NCBI GenBank assembly: GCA_016744705.1
Contig: JADGDU010000019.1
Location: 36,035-100,034, forward strand
Direction of reading: 5' to 3'
Length of the DNA: 64,000 nucleotides
From: Candidatus Krumholzibacteriia bacterium
GTDB taxonomy: Bacteria > Krumholzibacteriota > Krumholzibacteriia > LZORAL124-64-63
This document shows, piece after piece, positions 26,947 to 36,157 of the stretch. How positions within the stretch are numbered: position 1 is the stretch's first letter; every line of letters begins with the position of its first letter. Position numbers and translations under genes: made by a program. The notes below the pieces were generated by a model, which had not been told where the DNA came from, did no database searches, and worked only from the letters and a program-made list of their open reading frames with translations.

Positions 26947-27264
26947 ATGCCTGCCTTCAACAAAGGAAAAATTCATCTCGATTTGGATGATCAGGGTTTT
27001 ATGCTGGACGGGGACATGTGGAATGACAAAGTGGCTGCCGCTTTGGCCGAAGATGAAGGCATTGAAGAACTCACTGAAGACCACTGGAAAATCATTGACT
27101 ATCTGAGAGACTTTCAGGAGGAAAAAGGCACGGCGCCCATGATCAGGGTCTTGTGCAAGGAAATGGGCTTCACTCTAAAATACATTTACGAATTATTTGA
27201 AAACGGACCGGCCAAGGGGGCGTGCCGGGTGGCTGGACTCCCCAGGCCCGACTCCTGCGTTTAA
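26947..27264 (+). CDS. dsrC: DsrC/TusE family sulfur-carrier protein
   Basis: 105 residues, the family's usual length. The flexible C-terminal arm GACRVAGLPRPDSCV holds both conserved cysteines, Cys93 and the penultimate Cys104, ten residues apart, as in true DsrC rather than the one-Cys TusE-like forms. DsrC carries sulfur as a trisulfide between these cysteines in dissimilatory sulfite reduction or sulfur relay. No dsrAB or tus genes lie in the window, so the partner is unknown; lone DsrC proteins may have regulatory or sulfur-transfer roles. Its 3' end overlaps the convergent fpg gene by four bases. Confidence 0.9.
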   Translation: MPAFNKGKIHLDLDDQGFMLDGDMWNDKVAAALAEDEGIEELTEDHWKIIDYLRDFQEEKGTAPMIRVLCKEMGFTLKYIYELFENGPAKGACRVAGLPRPDSCV

Positions 27265-28076
27265 GCCTGACAGGCGGGACAGAAACAACTGGATCGTCCG
27301 GCAATCTGAATTCTTTCAATGGTTGAACCACAAATTTCACAATCCTCACCACCCCGTCCATAAACATGAAGCTGGGATTGAAAATTTCCCGGTTTTCCAT
27401 AAAAGTTTTTGTAGTTCATAAAAGTGGTGCCGCCATTTTTAATAGAATGGCGTAAGACTTTTTTGCACACTCGCAGCACCTTGCGCAGCTGGGATTCATC
27501 CAGGCTGGCTGGTTTGGTCAGGGGGTGAATACTTGCCAAAAATAGCGACTCATCCACATAGATATTTCCCAATCCGGAGGCAATGCCCTGGTCCAACAGC
27601 AGGGCTTTGATGGGTGCTTTGCGGTGGGCAATGCGCTGGTGCCAATCTTTGAACTGAACCAGCAGCATGTCGGGTCCCACATGGGCAATGGCCGAAGGGC
27701 TGATGGGATCGTCCACCAAGTCCAGCCGACCAAATTTTCGAATATCCCGATAATGCACCGGCAATCCTTCAAAATCGAAAATAAGGTGCACATGTTTGTC
27801 GGGAATGTAGCCCTCTTGAATGAAAACCTGCCCGGTCATGCGCAGGTGAATCATCAACTGCCTGTCCGGATTCTTCCCATCGCTGAAATTTAAGATCAGG
27901 TATTTACCGTGACGGTGGACGCCGTTGAGGGCTTTGCCCACCAGAGCGCGCCGGGTGGATGTTCCACACTGACCCAGCACTGAGGCCGATTTCACTTTCA
28001 AGCCGGTGAGAGTGCGCCCCGTCAAATGAGCGCGCAGGGCTACTGCAACGTTTTCAACTTCTGGCAGCTCGGGCAC
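27261..28076 (-). CDS. mutM: Formamidopyrimidine-DNA glycosylase
   Basis: 271 residues. The N-terminus is PELPEVE, with the catalytic Pro and Glu exposed after removal of Met, and the Lys in HRHGKYLIL is the usual second active-site residue. The helix-two-turn-helix IASGLGNIYVDE and the C-terminal zinc finger (CEIC ... CFCPAC) complete the family pattern. It removes 8-oxoguanine and other oxidised bases. It is one base behind the DjlA-like gene, forming a two-gene operon. Confidence 0.95.
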   Translation of the reverse strand: MPELPEVENVAVALRAHLTGRTLTGLKVKSASVLGQCGTSTRRALVGKALNGVHRHGKYLILNFSDGKNPDRQLMIHLRMTGQVFIQEGYIPDKHVHLIFDFEGLPVHYRDIRKFGRLDLVDDPISPSAIAHVGPDMLLVQFKDWHQRIAHRKAPIKALLLDQGIASGLGNIYVDESLFLASIHPLTKPASLDESQLRKVLRVCKKVLRHSIKNGGTTFMNYKNFYGKPGNFQSQLHVYGRGGEDCEICGSTIERIQIAGRSSCFCPACQA

Positions 28077-28077
28077 G

Positions 28078-28851
28078 TCACATGCCCCGAGCTTTTTTGA
28101 TTTCGTCGTAGGCGCCGTTGATGGACTTCATTTTGTCCTCGGCAAAGGTTTGGAATTCTTCGCCCATGCCTTTGCTGGCCAGCACATCGGGATGGTATTC
28201 CCGGGCCAGGTTGCGGTAGGCTTTTTTGACTTCATGATCAGTGGCTGAATCTGTCACGCCCAGAACGGAATAAGAAGCGCTCAGGTTGTGGCCGGGATTG
28301 AACATGGCAGCGGCGGCCTCATAGTCGGCATCGCGCAGGCCCATGTTCGAGGCGATGCTGCGAATCATGGTTTCTTCGGCGGGGTGGAAATGTCCATCGG
28401 CCATGGCAATCATCATCAAAAGGGAAATCAGGTCGCGAAGGCGGTCCTGGCGGTGTCCCATGACCTGGCGCATTTGCCTGGCAAATTCTTCTGCGGGAAT
28501 GTTGGAATCTCTGGCCTCGTTAAAAATGCGGGCCGCCACCTGGCGCTCTTGCGGATCCATGTGAAGGTTGTCTCGCAGAAAATGATCGAAAGCCCGAACC
28601 TCGTCGCTGGTGACTTTCCCATCGGCTTTGGCCACCTTGGCGGCAAGGCTGATCATGGCCAGCATGAAGGTTTGCTGGTCCTGCAGGGAGGAGTTTCCGG
28701 TGTGGCCTTGATATTGGGTTCGGGCACCTGGATGCCCGGTTCCTGTTTTGATATTTATGTTGGAGCCCAGGGCGCCGCCAATGATGGCCCCAATTGGCCC
28801 TCCCACAAGCATACCCAGTCCGCCGCCAATGATTGTACCCAATAAACCCAT
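28078..28851 (-). CDS. DjlA-like co-chaperone (TerB plus J domain)
   Basis: 257 residues. A glycine-rich hydrophobic N-terminus (about residues 1-30, GGGLGMLVGGPIGAIIGGAL) resembles a membrane-seeking or glycine-zipper segment. A TerB-like helical domain follows (about 60-180), then a J domain at the C-terminus (about 191-257) with the key HPD in YHPDVLA. This is the DjlA order. J domains stimulate the ATPase of DnaK. It is in an operon with mutM. Confidence 0.88.
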   Translation of the reverse strand: MGLLGTIIGGGLGMLVGGPIGAIIGGALGSNINIKTGTGHPGARTQYQGHTGNSSLQDQQTFMLAMISLAAKVAKADGKVTSDEVRAFDHFLRDNLHMDPQERQVAARIFNEARDSNIPAEEFARQMRQVMGHRQDRLRDLISLLMMIAMADGHFHPAEETMIRSIASNMGLRDADYEAAAAMFNPGHNLSASYSVLGVTDSATDHEVKKAYRNLAREYHPDVLASKGMGEEFQTFAEDKMKSINGAYDEIKKARGM

Positions 28852-29026
28852 GTGTTTTCGCTTTCGGTAAATGGAATATCAATAATAGTCCAACTACATA
28901 TTCCCGCCAAGATTACTCGGGGCAATAAAGAAATATTCAAGTCCCTCTAGAGGTTGCCGAAGAAAGGGGTGTTCGAAGGTGGCTTTTGTGGACCACCTCG
29001 CCCTTAACCAATGTATGGAGCCAACA

Positions 29027-29434
29027 ATGCATATCCTTGTCGTAGAAGACGATTTTATCAGCAGAAGGTTGCTTTGCCGTTACCTGGAACCCTTCGGGGA
29101 GTGCGATGTGGCCGTCAATGGCGAAGAAGCCGTGGCAGCCGTGGAGCAGGCCGTGAACAACGGCACCCACTATGACCTCATCTGTCTTGATATCATGATG
29201 CCCGGTATGAACGGCCATGAAACTCTCAAAGCCATACGCAACTACGAGCAGAGTAACGGTTTCTGTGTCGGCCAGGGAGCCAAGGTCATTATGACCACCA
29301 GTGTGCAGGATCACAAGAGCATTCGTCGGGCCTTTAAGGCCAGTGCCGATGGTTATGTGGTCAAGCCGGTGGAAAAGAAAAAGTTTATTGCAACGCTTAA
29401 TGAAATTGGCGTGGAGTTCAGCATTCCCCTGTAG
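29027..29434 (+). CDS. Stand-alone receiver (CheY-like) protein
   Basis: 135 residues, receiver domain only. VVEDD gives the acidic pocket, the phospho-Asp is in CLDIMMPGMNG, and the Lys in VVKPVEKKK closes the site. I chose ATG 29027 (GGAG six bases upstream); the frame is open to 28979. It lies 18 bases ahead of cheR, and a second receiver gene follows cheR, so the three form one signalling unit. Confidence 0.85.
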   Translation: MHILVVEDDFISRRLLCRYLEPFGECDVAVNGEEAVAAVEQAVNNGTHYDLICLDIMMPGMNGHETLKAIRNYEQSNGFCVGQGAKVIMTTSVQDHKSIRRAFKASADGYVVKPVEKKKFIATLNEIGVEFSIPL

Positions 29435-29452
29435 GAAAGGCCGGAAAATTTA

Positions 29453-30316
29453 ATGGCTACCAACACCATCGTTGTTCCCTCGGCGGGCCCAGCGGAAGCA
29501 CGCATTTCAGACCAGGAGTTCGGACAAATCCGAAAGCTGGTTTACAACAATTTTGGTATCAACCTGACGGACCAGAAAAAGACTCTGGTGGTGGGACGTT
29601 TGCAGAAAGTTCTGCGCGAAAGAGAATTTTCCAGCTTCCAGGACTATTACCAATGGTTGACCCATGATCAAAGCGGAGAAGGTTTGGACGAACTGGCAAA
29701 TCGTATTTCTACCAATCATACCTTCTTCAATCGGGAAAAAGCCCATTTCGAGTTTTTCTCCCAAACGGTGTTGCCCGAAATCCAGGCTCGTCGCCAACAA
29801 CAAAAGAGTAATGAGGTTCGGATCTGGTGTGCAGGATGTTCTTCGGGGGAGGAGCCTTACACCTTGATGATGCTCATCATGGAGCATTTCAAAAATAATC
29901 TCAGCCAGTGGAGCCCCATCCTGTTGGCCACTGATATTTCGGCCACGGCCCTAAAAACAGCCATGGCCGGGGAATATCCCAATGACCGAGTGGACCAGCT
30001 GCCTGTTGCTTTACGGAACAAGTATTTCAACAAACGGTCCGATGGTTCCATGGTGGTTAAGGATGAAGTGCGCAAGCGTATCTTTTTCCGACGCCACAAC
30101 CTTATGGATGCAACTTTTCCCTTCAAAAAAGAATTCGACACGGTGTTTTGCCGCAATGTGATGATCTATTTTGACCGGGAAACTCGCAATACGCTGGTGG
30201 CGAAATACCACAAGCACACGGCCCGTGGAGGGTACCTGTTCATCGGTCATTCAGAAACTCTGGGTCGCGATGAAACCGAATACAATTACGTCATGCCTGC
30301 GGTTTACAAAAAATAG
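29453..30316 (+). CDS. cheR: CheR-type protein-glutamate methyltransferase
   Basis: 287 residues. The N-terminal helical domain (about 20-75) is followed by the SAM-binding domain with IWCAGCSSGEEPYTL, ATDISATAL and FCRNVMIYFD, all CheR signatures. It would methylate receptor glutamates with S-adenosylmethionine. No methyl-accepting protein, CheB, CheA or CheW gene is in the window. It sits between two receiver-only genes, which suggests a non-flagellar, CheR-based signalling module. Confidence 0.92.
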   Translation: MATNTIVVPSAGPAEARISDQEFGQIRKLVYNNFGINLTDQKKTLVVGRLQKVLREREFSSFQDYYQWLTHDQSGEGLDELANRISTNHTFFNREKAHFEFFSQTVLPEIQARRQQQKSNEVRIWCAGCSSGEEPYTLMMLIMEHFKNNLSQWSPILLATDISATALKTAMAGEYPNDRVDQLPVALRNKYFNKRSDGSMVVKDEVRKRIFFRRHNLMDATFPFKKEFDTVFCRNVMIYFDRETRNTLVAKYHKHTARGGYLFIGHSETLGRDETEYNYVMPAVYKK

Positions 30317-30352
30317 GCCCGGCTAACAAAGATTATTAATGGGGAGAGAACC

Positions 30353-30742
30353 ATGACGAAAATTCTGATTGTCGATGATGACCCTGTGATGCGGAAGCTT
30401 TTGGCCAAAGCTCTGGGGTCTTTGGATGTGGAAACATTCTTTTCCAGTGACGGCATCCACGCCTTGGACGCTTTGCGCTGCAATAAAGATTTCGATCTTC
30501 TGATCACCGACATCAGCATGCCGGTGCTGGATGGCCGGCAATTGATCACCACAATCAAGAATGACCCGGTCCTGGCTCAAACTCCAGTTCTCATCATGAG
30601 TGGTGTGGTGGGCATGAATGAAATTGCCGATCTGCTGGATTTGGGAGCTTCCAAGTTTATTCCCAAACCATTCAACATGGGAACCTTACGGGATGATGTG
30701 ATCAGTGTTTTGCAGTACAGCCCAGCTTTGAGCGTTTCCTGA
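30353..30742 (+). CDS. Stand-alone receiver (CheY-like) protein
   Basis: 129 residues. VDDDP, the phospho-Asp in LLITDISMPVLDG and the Lys in IPKPFNMG are all present; there is no output domain. The start has GGGGAGAG seven bases upstream. It is the last gene of the receiver-cheR-receiver unit and is followed by a large terminator hairpin. Confidence 0.88.
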   Translation: MTKILIVDDDPVMRKLLAKALGSLDVETFFSSDGIHALDALRCNKDFDLLITDISMPVLDGRQLITTIKNDPVLAQTPVLIMSGVVGMNEIADLLDLGASKFIPKPFNMGTLRDDVISVLQYSPALSVS

Positions 30743-30750
30743 CCCTGCCT

Positions 30751-30823
30751 GAAAGAGGGCCCTTTGCCAAAATCGGACCGCCAGAGCGGACGGTGGTTGG
30801 CAAGGGGCCTTTCTTGTCTTAAA
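30751..30823 (+). terminator. Long terminator hairpin after the cheR cluster
   Basis: The arms around TTTGCCAA (30762-30770) and TTGGCAAGGGGCCTTTC (30797-30813) pair over about 18 bases with a few mismatches, with a second small stem (CCG..CGG) in the loop. The trailing run TTTCTTGTCTT supports termination. Confidence 0.7.
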
Positions 30824-30873
30824 ATTCCCTTGAACAAAACAATGAATCCCCTCGACGAAAGGTGGATGTCCGC

Positions 30874-32739
30874 ATGCTTAAAAGGCACGGCTCCCTGCAC
30901 ACCTCAATGAATGAAAGACACCAGGCGAAAGCAGAATCCGGAGGGGATTTAGTGGAACGCTCTGATGTGGACGATAAATACAAATGGCGACTGGATCTCA
31001 TCTTTGCCAACTGGGAGAGCTGGGAAGAATCTTTTTCCACGCTGGAGGCTGGTTTACCGGCTTTGGCGGCCCTTCAGGGGTCCCTGGGCCAGTCGGGGCA
31101 GGCGCTTTTGCAGGCCATAGAGGCCGTGCACAACTCCCAGCGGCTGTTGGAAAAAACCTATGTTTTTGCCGGCATGAAAAGTGACGAAGACACCCGCATT
31201 GGTGAGAACACTGGGCGCAAAGGCCGCATCGGCAGCCTGGCTGTGAAATTCAGCGAGGCGGTCAGCTGGTTTGATTCCGAACTGTTGGACATTGATGAGA
31301 AACGCTTGGCGGAATTGCTGGCTGAAGAGTCCGGTCTGGCTATGTACGAGCATTTTATCAACAATATCCAGCGAGCTAGAGAGTACACTTTGCCCGCGGA
31401 GCAGGAAGCTCTGCTGGCGGGAGCAGGGCTTATGGCCCGGGGAGCTTCCGAAGTGTTCAATGCCTTCGATAATGCCGACCTGGATTTGGGCGCTATCAAA
31501 GACAAGGATGGTAAAGAGGTTCAGCTCACCAAGGGTCGTTATTACAAGTTCCTGAAAGGGACCGACCGCAGGGTGCGCAAAGAAGCTTTTGAATCTTTCC
31601 TGGGGGCTTACGGGAATCTGAAAAACACCCTCGCGGCCAACATGGATGCCAACGTCAAGAACCATGTGTACTTTGCCCGCACCCGAGGTCATGCCGGAAC
31701 CCTTGAGGCCAGCCTGCATCCCGACGCGGTGCCTCCGCTGGTATTCCACAGCCTCATCGAGACCATCTCAGAAAATTTTGATACGCTCCACCGCTACACC
31801 TCTCTAAAGAAACGCATCCTACAATTGGATGACCTGCGGGAATACGATTTGGCCGTGGCCCTTTTCCCTGAAGGCGAGTTCAAATTCACCTACGACGAGG
31901 CCTGTGATGTGGTGCTCAAGGCCTTTGCGCCTTTGGGCCCCGACTATGTTTCGGAAGTGAAAAAAGGCATCGATGGCGGATGGATTGATGTGCACGAAAC
32001 AGCAGGCAAACGCAGTGGTGGCTACAGCAACGGCGTATACGACACCCAGCCCTACATTCTGCTGAACTGGGGAGAGCAGCTGGGTGATACTTTCACCTTT
32101 GCCCACGAACTGGGCCACTCCATGCATTCCTGGTTGGCCGTTAAAAATCAGCCATTTGTCTATGGCAGCTATCCCATTTTCACGGCAGAAGTGGCTTCCA
32201 CTTTTAACGAGTTGTTGCTGATGGATCACCTGATCAAGTCCAGTGAAGACAAGCAGCGAAAGCTCTTTCTCCTGGACCATCACCTGGCCCAAATCAACAA
32301 TACTGTTTTCCGCCAAACCATGTTTGCGGAGTTCGAATACCGGATCCACCAAATGGGCGAAGCGGGAGAAACGCTCACCGCCGATTCCCTGGGCCAGTTG
32401 TATCAGGAAACCCTATCTCGGTATTGGGGCCCCGAAGTGCAATTTAATCCTGACCTGAGTCCCTTGACCTGGTCGCGAATTCCCCACTTCTTCTACAACT
32501 ATTATGTTTACCAGTACGCCACGGCCTATTCCGCTGCGGTGGCTCTGTCGCGCAAGGTTATCACCGGCGGAGAAAATGATCGGGAACAGTACCTGTCCAT
32601 TTTGCGTTCTGGGTGCAGCCGCTATCCGGTGGAAACCGTCGGTTTGGGCGGTGTGGACATGGCCACCAGTGGGCCCATGCAAGATGTGGTGACTTTATTT
32701 GGTTCTCTTCTGGATCAGGTTGAAAGCCTGCTGGATTAA
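30874..32739 (+). CDS. pepF: Oligoendopeptidase F (M3 family metallopeptidase)
   Basis: 621 residues. The zinc site is HELGH in TFAHELGHSMHSW (near residue 410), with the third ligand Glu in the helix YPIFTAEVASTFNE. The N-terminal helical half and the C-terminal YNYYVYQYATAY stretch are also characteristic. It cleaves short peptides in the cytoplasm; there is no signal peptide. I chose ATG 30874, eight bases after GGTGG; GTG 30862 is possible, and the first 25 residues look poorly conserved. Confidence 0.93.
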   Translation: MLKRHGSLHTSMNERHQAKAESGGDLVERSDVDDKYKWRLDLIFANWESWEESFSTLEAGLPALAALQGSLGQSGQALLQAIEAVHNSQRLLEKTYVFAGMKSDEDTRIGENTGRKGRIGSLAVKFSEAVSWFDSELLDIDEKRLAELLAEESGLAMYEHFINNIQRAREYTLPAEQEALLAGAGLMARGASEVFNAFDNADLDLGAIKDKDGKEVQLTKGRYYKFLKGTDRRVRKEAFESFLGAYGNLKNTLAANMDANVKNHVYFARTRGHAGTLEASLHPDAVPPLVFHSLIETISENFDTLHRYTSLKKRILQLDDLREYDLAVALFPEGEFKFTYDEACDVVLKAFAPLGPDYVSEVKKGIDGGWIDVHETAGKRSGGYSNGVYDTQPYILLNWGEQLGDTFTFAHELGHSMHSWLAVKNQPFVYGSYPIFTAEVASTFNELLLMDHLIKSSEDKQRKLFLLDHHLAQINNTVFRQTMFAEFEYRIHQMGEAGETLTADSLGQLYQETLSRYWGPEVQFNPDLSPLTWSRIPHFFYNYYVYQYATAYSAAVALSRKVITGGENDREQYLSILRSGCSRYPVETVGLGGVDMATSGPMQDVVTLFGSLLDQVESLLD

Positions 32740-32760
32740 GTTTAAAGGGAAAGCAGTGTG

Positions 32761-33366
32761 ATGATGGTACGCCTACTATTAATGGGGCTTTTTCTGCCAA
32801 CGTTGGCCTTGGCCCAATACTCTGAGGTTGGGTCAGCGGACAACCCCATGACCATGAACGAAAAATCGGTGAACCATGTTTCCATCGAGGGCGAGTTTCG
32901 GGTCACCTTTCCCTCGGGTTGTGGGAAAACCGTGACCAGGATTCCGGCCGAAGATGCCCCTGATGAAGGGGGCGTTGCCGCGGTTCGTGTGGTGTTCACT
33001 TTCTGTGACCGATATCAGGAAAAAGGGGAAGGTTGCTCCGTAGCTTCCTATTTCAACGTCACGGGTGTTGATGGCGGTTACCCCGGCCCTGATCAGGTCG
33101 TCTCAAGGGTTAAAAAAATGCTGGAGAGCATGAATCTGGAAATCTCAAACCAGAGCCCCCTGAGCAAAAACCTTCCCGATGGAACGATTATCGAAGGCCT
33201 GGACCTTTACGCTGCCGATGCCAACGGGGTGGGGCAGGCCTGGTTGCGCGGCTTACTTTACGAGGGTGATATTTACATCATGTCTGCCTGGAAAGATACG
33301 GGCGGCCTGTGGAATAATCCCGAATACATCACTTTTTTCAACTCTTTTCAGCCCGGGACCGACTAG
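32761..33366 (+). CDS. Small secreted protein of unknown function
   Basis: 201 residues with a signal peptide ending TLALAQ. The mature part contains three cysteines (PSGCGK, TFCDRY and GEGCSV) and no recognised motif. AAAGGGAAAG lies a few bases upstream; ATG 32764 or GTG 32758 are equal alternatives. It lies just behind pepF and just ahead of the TonB2-type operon, 15 bases from its first gene, so it may be the first member of that operon. Confidence 0.65.
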   Translation: MMVRLLLMGLFLPTLALAQYSEVGSADNPMTMNEKSVNHVSIEGEFRVTFPSGCGKTVTRIPAEDAPDEGGVAAVRVVFTFCDRYQEKGEGCSVASYFNVTGVDGGYPGPDQVVSRVKKMLESMNLEISNQSPLSKNLPDGTIIEGLDLYAADANGVGQAWLRGLLYEGDIYIMSAWKDTGGLWNNPEYITFFNSFQPGTD

Positions 33367-33381
33367 GCAGTCGGTTTCGAG

Positions 33382-34173
33382 ATGGGATTTTTAATGACCA
33401 GGAAAATGGTTCCAGTGGTAGTGCTTCTCTTGTTGGCTTTTGGCAGCGGGAATCTTTATGCCCAGGAAAAGGGTGCAGGCCAGGCCGCTGCCCAAGGCAA
33501 GACACAGGATGCGTTGGATAACCGCCAACTGACCCAAGAGGAATTGGACCAGTGGTCTGCCGATAAGGCTGCCCTGGTGGGCCGCTTGCGATCCGCTCGG
33601 GCCAACGTGCAGTGGCTGCAGGGACGGAAACAGGCAGAAACAGATCGGGTCGAGTCCCTGGAGGGCCGTATCGACGAACTGGCTCGCCGTTTGGAAGAAG
33701 CCGACCGTTTGGAAAGCAGCATGCAGGACACTCTGCTGGTGATTCTGGACCGGGTGGAAGAGGTGCAGGGACGGGGGTTGCCTTTCTTGCCCGAAGAGCG
33801 GGACAACCGATTGCGTCTGGTGCGCAGCGAACTGGCTCGCCCGGATTTCACCGCCGCCGAAAAGCTGCGCCGGGTTCTGGAAGTGCTGCAAGTGGAAGCG
33901 GACTACGCCAACAACGTAGAAGTGTATCAAGGCCCTATCGTCGTCGAAGGTCAGGAAATTTATGCCGACATTCTGCGGGTGGGGCGGCTGGCCATTTTCT
34001 GGCAAACGCCAGATCAGGAGCGGGTGGGATGGTACGATCAATCCCTCGGAGTCTTTATTGACTTACCGTCCAGTGAAAAACGGAACATTGGGCGAGCCAT
34101 CGAAATGGCCACCCGCATGCGTCCCATTGAATTGATCGACCTGCCTCTGGGCCGGATCGGGGGTGTGCAATGA
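33382..34173 (+). CDS. DUF3450-type periplasmic coiled-coil protein of a TonB2 system
   Basis: 263 residues; signal peptide ending NLYAQE. The mature protein opens with a coiled coil (about 45-120; RLRSARANVQWLQGRKQ) and ends with a compact domain including RVGRLAIFWQTPD and VGWYDQSLGVF, the pattern of DUF3450 proteins that stand at the head of TtpC-ExbB2-ExbD2-TonB2 operons in Vibrio and other Proteobacteria. Its stop overlaps the next ATG (ATGA). ATG 33394 is a possible alternative start. Confidence 0.8.
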   Translation: MGFLMTRKMVPVVVLLLLAFGSGNLYAQEKGAGQAAAQGKTQDALDNRQLTQEELDQWSADKAALVGRLRSARANVQWLQGRKQAETDRVESLEGRIDELARRLEEADRLESSMQDTLLVILDRVEEVQGRGLPFLPEERDNRLRLVRSELARPDFTAAEKLRRVLEVLQVEADYANNVEVYQGPIVVEGQEIYADILRVGRLAIFWQTPDQERVGWYDQSLGVFIDLPSSEKRNIGRAIEMATRMRPIELIDLPLGRIGGVQ

Positions 34174-35612
34174 TGAAGCTTCGCGCTCCCTATTTGATTG
34201 TTTCATTGCTGGCACTGCTGGTCATCGTGGTGGCCTCAAGTCTTTCGGCCGAGGCGGGAGATATCCGTCAAGCCGTGCAAAAAGCTGAATCTGACCGGGC
34301 TGCTTCTGTGGCGGAGGCCCAACAGGCCGAAGCCGATATCATTGCCGACCGCGACCAGCTTTTGGCCGAAGTTCTGCGTCTGGAAGAGGAACAGGCGGGC
34401 CTGGAAGCCGAGCTGCGCGGACTGGCCACTCGTATGGAGGAAGGCACCCAGCAACGGAAAAATCTGGAGCAACAATGGTCCACCCGTGAATTGGGTTTCC
34501 GCGAAATCAGCGGCAATGTGCGCATGGCTGCCCGAGATTTGGAGTCCCTGCTGAAGGCTTCTCCCCTGAGTGCGGGAAACGACTGGCGTTTTGAAACCAT
34601 CTCACCCCTGCTGGATACGGGATACTTTCCCGACATCGACGACATCACCGGCATGGCCGGCGTCTTCTTTGATGAGATGCAGCGCGGGGGCCAGGTCTCC
34701 CTGGATGAGAGCAAGTTTGTGGGCCGTGACGGCCAGCCGCAAACCGGCCGTGTGTATCACCTGGGCAAGTTCACCACCATTTACCAAACCGATGAAGAAG
34801 CCGGTTTCCTGAACTGGTCTCCCGATGGCCGCCGCCTGTTTGCTTTGGGCGAACTGCCTCCGGGTCGGGTGGTCAAATCCATCTCTCAGTACCTATCCGG
34901 AGATTCGGAATCGGCACCGGTGGATATGAGCGGGGGCGCGGCTCTGCGCCAACTCACCCAGGGTGCCAGCCTGATGGATCAGTTCCGTGCCGGCGGCCCT
35001 GTGGTTTATCCCATTCTGCTCATTGCCGTGGCTGCTTTGTTTTTGATCATTTACAAAATGGTTTTCCTGCAGCGTTTGCACGGCAATACGGACCGGCTCA
35101 TGGGCCAGGTCACCGAACTGGCTGCCCAGGGTGACTGGAAAACCTGCGAAGAAATTGTCAACGGGCAGAAGGGCCGATCGGGCCCCGTTCTGCGAGTCTT
35201 GAAAGCCGGCCTGGAGTCGCGCAGAGAAAACCGGGACACTCTGGAGAGCGTTCTGCAGGAATCTATTTTGCGGGAATTGCCGGGAGTTCAGCGCGGCATT
35301 GCCATTTTGGCAGTGCTGGGCGCGGTGGCCCCCTTAATGGGGCTACTGGGAACGGTGACCGGTATGATCGATACTTTCCGCATCATCACCCTCTTTGGCA
35401 CCAGCGATCCCAAGCTTATGTCCGGTGGAATCAGTGAGGCTCTGGTTACTACGGAGCTGGGCCTGGTGGTGGCCATTCCCATCATGCTCTTCCACACGCT
35501 CTTATCCAGGCGCAGTGATCACATCATTGGTGACATGGAAGAAAAAGCCGTGCAGCTGACGAACATCATCGAGAAGCGCAAATTGGCTCTGGCCGAGGCG
35601 GGCAACCGGTGA
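34170..35612 (+). CDS. TtpC-like large ExbB/MotA protein with periplasmic coiled coil
   Basis: 480 residues. A signal-like first segment is followed by a long coiled coil (about 35-120) rich in Glu, Ala and Arg, then a globular periplasmic region, and finally an ExbB/TolQ channel domain with three membrane segments (YPILLIAVAALFLIIYKMV about 281-300; GAVAPLMGLLGTVTGMIDTF about 387-410; LGLVVAIPIMLFHTLL about 430-446). This is the TtpC/ExbB architecture found in TonB2 systems, where it works together with a small ExbB. It overlaps its neighbours at both ends. Confidence 0.9.
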   Translation: MMKLRAPYLIVSLLALLVIVVASSLSAEAGDIRQAVQKAESDRAASVAEAQQAEADIIADRDQLLAEVLRLEEEQAGLEAELRGLATRMEEGTQQRKNLEQQWSTRELGFREISGNVRMAARDLESLLKASPLSAGNDWRFETISPLLDTGYFPDIDDITGMAGVFFDEMQRGGQVSLDESKFVGRDGQPQTGRVYHLGKFTTIYQTDEEAGFLNWSPDGRRLFALGELPPGRVVKSISQYLSGDSESAPVDMSGGAALRQLTQGASLMDQFRAGGPVVYPILLIAVAALFLIIYKMVFLQRLHGNTDRLMGQVTELAAQGDWKTCEEIVNGQKGRSGPVLRVLKAGLESRRENRDTLESVLQESILRELPGVQRGIAILAVLGAVAPLMGLLGTVTGMIDTFRIITLFGTSDPKLMSGGISEALVTTELGLVVAIPIMLFHTLLSRRSDHIIGDMEEKAVQLTNIIEKRKLALAEAGNR

Positions 35613-36157
35613 CGGATCTTTTTTGGCAGACAACAGATTATCTCCGCCAGGGCGGCTGGATCATGGGCCCCCTGGTGGGCGTCTCTGTGGCCATGTGGAT
35701 TCTCATTGTGGACCGGCTGGGCGAATTTCGCCGGCTATCCGGTGGTGGCTTGAATCGCCAGCTGGAAGAAAATTTTCAGCAAAAGCATTCCGGCCACGCC
35801 AAGTTAGACCAGGAAATTTTACAGGAAGTGGCCTTGCGTTTGCGCCGCCGCCTGGACAGCCGCTTGTCTCTGATTGCCGTTCTGGCTGCCATCGCTCCCT
35901 TGATGGGGTTGTTGGGCACCGTGCTGGGCATGATCGAAACATTTGAGGTGATTGCTATGTTTGGAACCGGCAACGCCCGGGCCATGGCCGGCGGCATTTC
36001 CGTGGCGCTGATCACCACCCAAACGGGTTTGCTGGTGGCTATCCCCGGCATGCTCATGAGCAACCGCCTAAGCCGCATGGCTTCCAATCTGAAAACGGCT
36101 CTGGATGAAACCGTGGCCAACCTGACCCGCACCATTGCCGAGGGGGGCACACCGTGA
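35609..36157 (+). CDS. exbB: ExbB/TolQ-type proton channel protein, short form
   Basis: 182 residues; GTG start overlapping the previous stop (GTGA). Three membrane segments: GGWIMGPLVGVSVAMWILIV, GCIAPLMG-like VLAAIAPLMGLLGTVLGM and SVALITTQTGLLVAIPGML, with the Thr and Gly residues of the channel. It pairs with the ExbD encoded next and with the TtpC-like protein before it. Two ExbB paralogues in one operon are normal for the TonB2 type. Confidence 0.92.
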   Translation: MTDLFWQTTDYLRQGGWIMGPLVGVSVAMWILIVDRLGEFRRLSGGGLNRQLEENFQQKHSGHAKLDQEILQEVALRLRRRLDSRLSLIAVLAAIAPLMGLLGTVLGMIETFEVIAMFGTGNARAMAGGISVALITTQTGLLVAIPGMLMSNRLSRMASNLKTALDETVANLTRTIAEGGTP

